Positions 61,606 through 64,000 of a DNA stretch of 64,000 nt are shown here, piece after piece. The number at the start of each line of letters is the position of its first letter. Within the stretch, counting starts at the first letter, position 1. The stretch covers positions 27,697 to 91,696 of the forward strand of contig DASUHD010000175.1 in the NCBI GenBank assembly GCA_036273675.1, in the 5' to 3' direction. Both the position numbers and the translations under genes were made by a program. The DNA is from DAHUXT01 sp036273675 (GTDB taxonomy: Bacteria > Chloroflexota > Ktedonobacteria > Ktedonobacterales > JADMIN01). The notes under the pieces are model-generated. The model searched no databases. It was not told the origin of the DNA and saw nothing but the letters and a program-made list of their open reading frames with translations.

Positions 61606-61830
61606 ATGGCGGGTACAGGTGGAACGATCTACAAAAAGACTGAGCTTGTCGGAACCTCAACCGTCGGCTATGACGACGCCGTGAAAGCGGCAATCGGGCG
61701 CGCCCAGAAGACGCTGCGCCATGTCGACTGGTTCGAGGTCAAGGAGCTACGTGGGCGGATTGATAACGGCGTGATCGTGTATCAGGCCACCCTTGAAATC
61801 GGCTTCGCGCTCGAAGACACCAACACGTAG
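61606..61830 (+). CDS. Dodecin (flavin-binding small protein)
   Basis: 74 residues from the ATG at 61606 with GGAGG seven bases before; a longer frame from 61528 gives an untypical extension. IYKKTELVGTSTVGYDDAVK, RHVDWFEVKELRGRIDNGVI and YQATLEIGFALED match dodecins, which form hollow 12-mers storing FMN or CoA. The Trp in DWFEVKE is the residue that stacks on the flavin. Monocistronic. Confidence 0.93.
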   Translation: MAGTGGTIYKKTELVGTSTVGYDDAVKAAIGRAQKTLRHVDWFEVKELRGRIDNGVIVYQATLEIGFALEDTNT

Positions 61831-61846
61831 CGCAAACTGCGGCGGC

Positions 61847-62416
61847 CTACAATGCCACGCCCGAGATGCTGAAGAACCAGGCCGCCGAGGTAATCCACAG
61901 GCCCAGCAGAATCGAGAAGAGCAGGCCGCCCGCAACCGGCAGCGCCCAGCCGGGGAAGCGGTTGACCCGCACGAGCAGCACCTTGGCGATGAACGCGCCG
62001 TAGAACGCCGAGCCGAGCAGCGAATGGATATAGACGCGCGTATCGGTCATCTCGAAGCCGAGCAGGAAGATGCAGTGATAGGCGACGGGAATCGTGAGCG
62101 CAATGGCAACGCGCCCCGACCAGCGATGGACGATGTTATAGAAGCGACCCTTCGGCGGGAAGCGCAGCAATTCATATATCCGCGATGCCGTCAGGAGCTG
62201 GAAGAACCCGAGGATGAGCGCCGCCGTCACCAGCCAGACCTTCATGTGGAGCGTATCGCTGAAGAAGAGATGGAAAAATGGGACGGTATACGGCGAGCGC
62301 ACCGTCTGATGCGCGATGATGCCGACGGTGAGCGCGACCAGCGCGAAGACGAGCAGCGGCAGCAGGAGCCAGGCGCGGCTGGGATGAGACGGCTTAATGT
62401 TCATCGCGTTCTGCAT
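61847..62416 (-). CDS. Four- to six-helix membrane protein (DUF6529-like)
   Basis: 189 residues from the ATG at 62416 with GGGGAGGG in front; the longer frame is unneeded. Hydrophobic segments at LLLPLLVFALVALTVGIIA, MKVWLVTAALILGFFQLL, VAIALTIPVAYHCIFLLG, FYGAFIAKVLL and LPVAGGLLFSILLGLWITS. A His in HRWSGRVA and in PVAYHCIFLL suggest a haem-binding cytochrome b561-like fold, in line with the DUF6529 group. The role is uncertain. It ends 16 bp from the end of the convergent dodecin gene. Confidence 0.75.
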   Translation of the reverse strand: MQNAMNIKPSHPSRAWLLLPLLVFALVALTVGIIAHQTVRSPYTVPFFHLFFSDTLHMKVWLVTAALILGFFQLLTASRIYELLRFPPKGRFYNIVHRWSGRVAIALTIPVAYHCIFLLGFEMTDTRVYIHSLLGSAFYGAFIAKVLLVRVNRFPGWALPVAGGLLFSILLGLWITSAAWFFSISGVAL

Positions 62417-62551
62417 GGTTGGCCCTCCCCTGATCTCAGGCGACACCTGTTGGTGCGGACGACAGCCCATTTGCTGTTCATTTCGCCGGAGGTTACATCA
62501 ACCGGAGGACGATGTCAACTCATGCCAGGGAAGCGGCGCTGGATAGCGTGA

Positions 62552-62573
62552 GAGGCGTCCATACGGACGCCTC
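62552..62573 (-). terminator. Probable terminator after the DUF4097-like gene
   Basis: Nine-bp perfect stem GAGGCGTCC / GGACGCCTC with loop ATAC, 40 bp past the stop of the minus-strand gene at 62613. No T-run on the minus side. Confidence 0.6.
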
Positions 62574-62612
62574 CCTTGCTGTTATACAGTTCGGTATCGG
62601 CAGCGCTCGCCC

Positions 62613-63590
62613 TCAACCGCCCGCATTGAGCGAGGCGCTTCCGGCGTTCACTCGGATTGTGATTGTACCAGTCGGGTTGGGGTTCAGATCACCGCTGGCC
62701 GTGGTATTCGCGGCATCGTGATTCACTGCAATATTCCAGCCGTTTACATCCAGACTGCCCGCCGAGGCGGTCGCGTCGAGATGAGCGCTCGTGTTCTGAG
62801 GCAGCGTCACATCAGCTGACCCCGCGTTGACCTCCATGAAGAGTGATGCGCCGGACTGGAGCGCGCCATCCACCGTCAGGCTGCCCGCGTTGGCTCTCAA
62901 CGACGATCCCTTGGCCATTGACATGCTGCTCAGCGTCGCGCTGCCCGCGTTGACGCGCGTCGTGAGCTGGCCAGTAAAGCCCGAGGCAGCGAGTGTTCCG
63001 GCATTCTCGGTGACATTCAAATTGGTGTTGGCGGGCGCGGTCACAGTCAGGTCGATCTGAGCACGCTGGAAGCCGTTGAAGAACCAGCCGCCGGCATCGG
63101 TGTTGTCCTCTTGAATGTTCACCTGATTGCCGCTCTGCGTCGCCGAAATGGTGATCGCGTCCAGCGCGCTTTGCGCCTGCGAGTGGGTCAGCGCGCGCAC
63201 CCGCTTGGTGGCATGAACAGTAATCTGTCCATCGGTTCCAGGGTTGATATGCACGCTGCCAGCGCCGCTGTCGATCACGAGCGTCGGCACGCCTGTAACG
63301 CTGAACGTTTTGTCCACGGTGGCGGAGGCTGGTGTGCTGTTGAACGCGATGGCCGCCAGCACCGCGCTAATGCCACCGCAGGCGAGCGCTAGCGCTACAA
63401 AGACGATGAGCAGGCCAGCGATCCAGCGGACATAGCTGGGCGGGCGATGGCGCTCGCGTGGCGCGCCACCGCCATAGGCGGGAATCTCTCGACCACGTCG
63501 TTCTTCGTCTTCACGCGGAAGTACGGGTGGTGGTCCGTCAACACCATAGTTGTCGGCGGATGGGCCACCAGGATAGGTATCGTTCATCAT
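62613..63590 (-). CDS. Membrane-anchored DUF4097-like beta-solenoid protein
   Basis: 325 residues (start MM; GAGGAGCCGACATC before). A Pro/Gly-rich cytoplasmic N-terminus, one membrane helix (WIAGLLIVFVALALACGGIS), then repeating short strands with the recurring motif NAGSADVTLP, NAGSATLSS and NAGSLTVDGAL, typical of DUF4097/DUF2807 solenoids. In other bacteria such proteins stand beside two-component or PspC-like envelope-stress genes; here an OmpR-type regulator is next upstream on the same strand. Role unknown. Confidence 0.82.
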   Translation of the reverse strand: MMNDTYPGGPSADNYGVDGPPPVLPREDEERRGREIPAYGGGAPRERHRPPSYVRWIAGLLIVFVALALACGGISAVLAAIAFNSTPASATVDKTFSVTGVPTLVIDSGAGSVHINPGTDGQITVHATKRVRALTHSQAQSALDAITISATQSGNQVNIQEDNTDAGGWFFNGFQRAQIDLTVTAPANTNLNVTENAGTLAASGFTGQLTTRVNAGSATLSSMSMAKGSSLRANAGSLTVDGALQSGASLFMEVNAGSADVTLPQNTSAHLDATASAGSLDVNGWNIAVNHDAANTTASGDLNPNPTGTITIRVNAGSASLNAGG

Positions 63591-63799
63591 GATGTCGGCT
63601 CCTCGATGATCTGCACTATCATCTCTAACTTCTCTTACCGCTCTATCTCAAGCGCTGATTCAGTGGTTGTTCCTGAGGCGCTGAACACAGTATGACGCCA
63701 GGATGTGTGCGAAGTGTGTCGAACCTGTGACGGTCTCTCAGCGGGTTTGTGACGGCTGATGTGGCCGAATCATAAGGAGGTATGATGAGACGTTACAGA

Positions 63800-64000
63800 C
63801 TAAAGGACGAGACGGTAGCCGACACCCCAGACTGTGATGATTTTGTCGCCGAGGGGACCCAGCTTCTTGCGCAGCCGGGTGATATGCGTGTCCACCGTTC
63901 GCTCGAAGCCGTCGTACTCGTAGCCCCAGATACGCTCGACCAGGAACTCGCGGCTAAACGCGCGACCGGGATGCTCGACGAAGAGCTGGAGCAACTCGAA
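63800..64000 (-). CDS. C-terminal end of OmpR/PhoB-type response regulator (partial)
   Basis: The last 66 codons are in the window and the frame is open to the edge. FELLQLFVEHPGRAFSREFL, ERIWGYEYDGFERTVDTHIT, RLRKKLG and TVWGVGYRLVL are the winged-helix DNA-binding domain of OmpR/PhoB regulators. The receiver domain and any partner kinase lie beyond the window. It is transcribed toward the DUF4097-like gene, with 209 bp between. Confidence 0.93.
   Translation of the reverse strand, partial: FELLQLFVEHPGRAFSREFLVERIWGYEYDGFERTVDTHITRLRKKLGPLGDKIITVWGVGYRLVL

Noticed and set aside
63778..64000. Plus-strand open frame with AAGGAGG before ATG at the right edge
   Set aside because: It lies antisense to the clear OmpR-type regulator end over nearly its whole length and shows no family resemblance; the ribosome-site match is likely chance.

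Overview
The window reads as chromosomal DNA of a GC-rich, probably single-membrane bacterium, most likely Chloroflexota of the Ktedonobacteria or a related class. The reasons are several proline/threonine-rich lipoproteins, MurT/GatD peptidoglycan amidation, an LCP-family enzyme, large membrane Ser/Thr kinases with extracytoplasmic sensor domains, a NagZ-like membrane-anchored hydrolase, and no outer-membrane or lipopolysaccharide genes. This placement is inference from gene content.

Layout. 1-6.4 kb: the end of a PD-(D/E)XK Fe-S nuclease, a small Cys-rich protein, a sorbosone/glucose dehydrogenase-like protein, an FMN alpha-hydroxyacid oxidase, and a nucleotidyltransferase/pseudo-phosphomannomutase fusion. 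6.4-14.6 kb: a minus-strand run of PATAN/DUF4388 protein, response regulator, CheW, hybrid CheA, MurT and GatD, tightly packed from CheW onward. 14.7-16 kb: folK and a lipoprotein.

16.3-34.2 kb is the most notable region, a contractile injection system (CIS) operon on the plus strand: DUF4255 cap protein, AAA+ ATPase, a second DUF4255 protein with a fused carboxypeptidase-regulatory-like domain, sheath, two tubes separated by two small genes, a DUF4157 HExxH protein, a CIS-tube/LysM protein, gp27/gp5-like spike, PAAR tip, gp25 and gpJ-like baseplate. It ends with a tail-protein-I homologue carrying an N-terminal FHA domain. The next gene starts with a 1-nt overlap and encodes a transmembrane Ser/Thr kinase with its own FHA domain and an extracytoplasmic part. 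This recalls the PpkA/Fha1 phosphorylation control of type VI secretion, but here the FHA domain is built into the baseplate.

34.5-46.8 kb: housekeeping and envelope genes (zinc-ribbon membrane proteins, a nicotinamidase-like protein with an NrtR-like Nudix regulator, a GH3 NagZ-like hydrolase, upp, a MarR regulator, an LCP enzyme, an ABC-2 exporter, a lipoprotein).

46.9-59.6 kb: a complete tRNA-Sec (selC, anticodon TCA) followed by an apparent 12.6-kb genomic island. The 3' 66 bp of the tRNA recur with two mismatches at 59522-59587. Next to the intact tRNA lies the C-terminal end of a tyrosine recombinase broken by an 11-bp repeat expansion. The cargo is a disulphide-reductase-like flavoprotein, a release-factor-like remnant, a beta-CASP ribonuclease, a secreted papain-like cysteine protease with a membrane partner, a DUF5671 membrane protein, a beta-propeller-like lipoprotein, an aquaporin and a truncated RHS gene abutting the distal att copy. 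59.6-64 kb: a Ser/Thr kinase with a PA14 domain, dodecin, a DUF6529-like membrane protein, a DUF4097-like protein and the end of an OmpR-type regulator.

A dispersed palindromic repeat of about 60-100 bp occurs five times, three of them just upstream of or inside the CIS operon.
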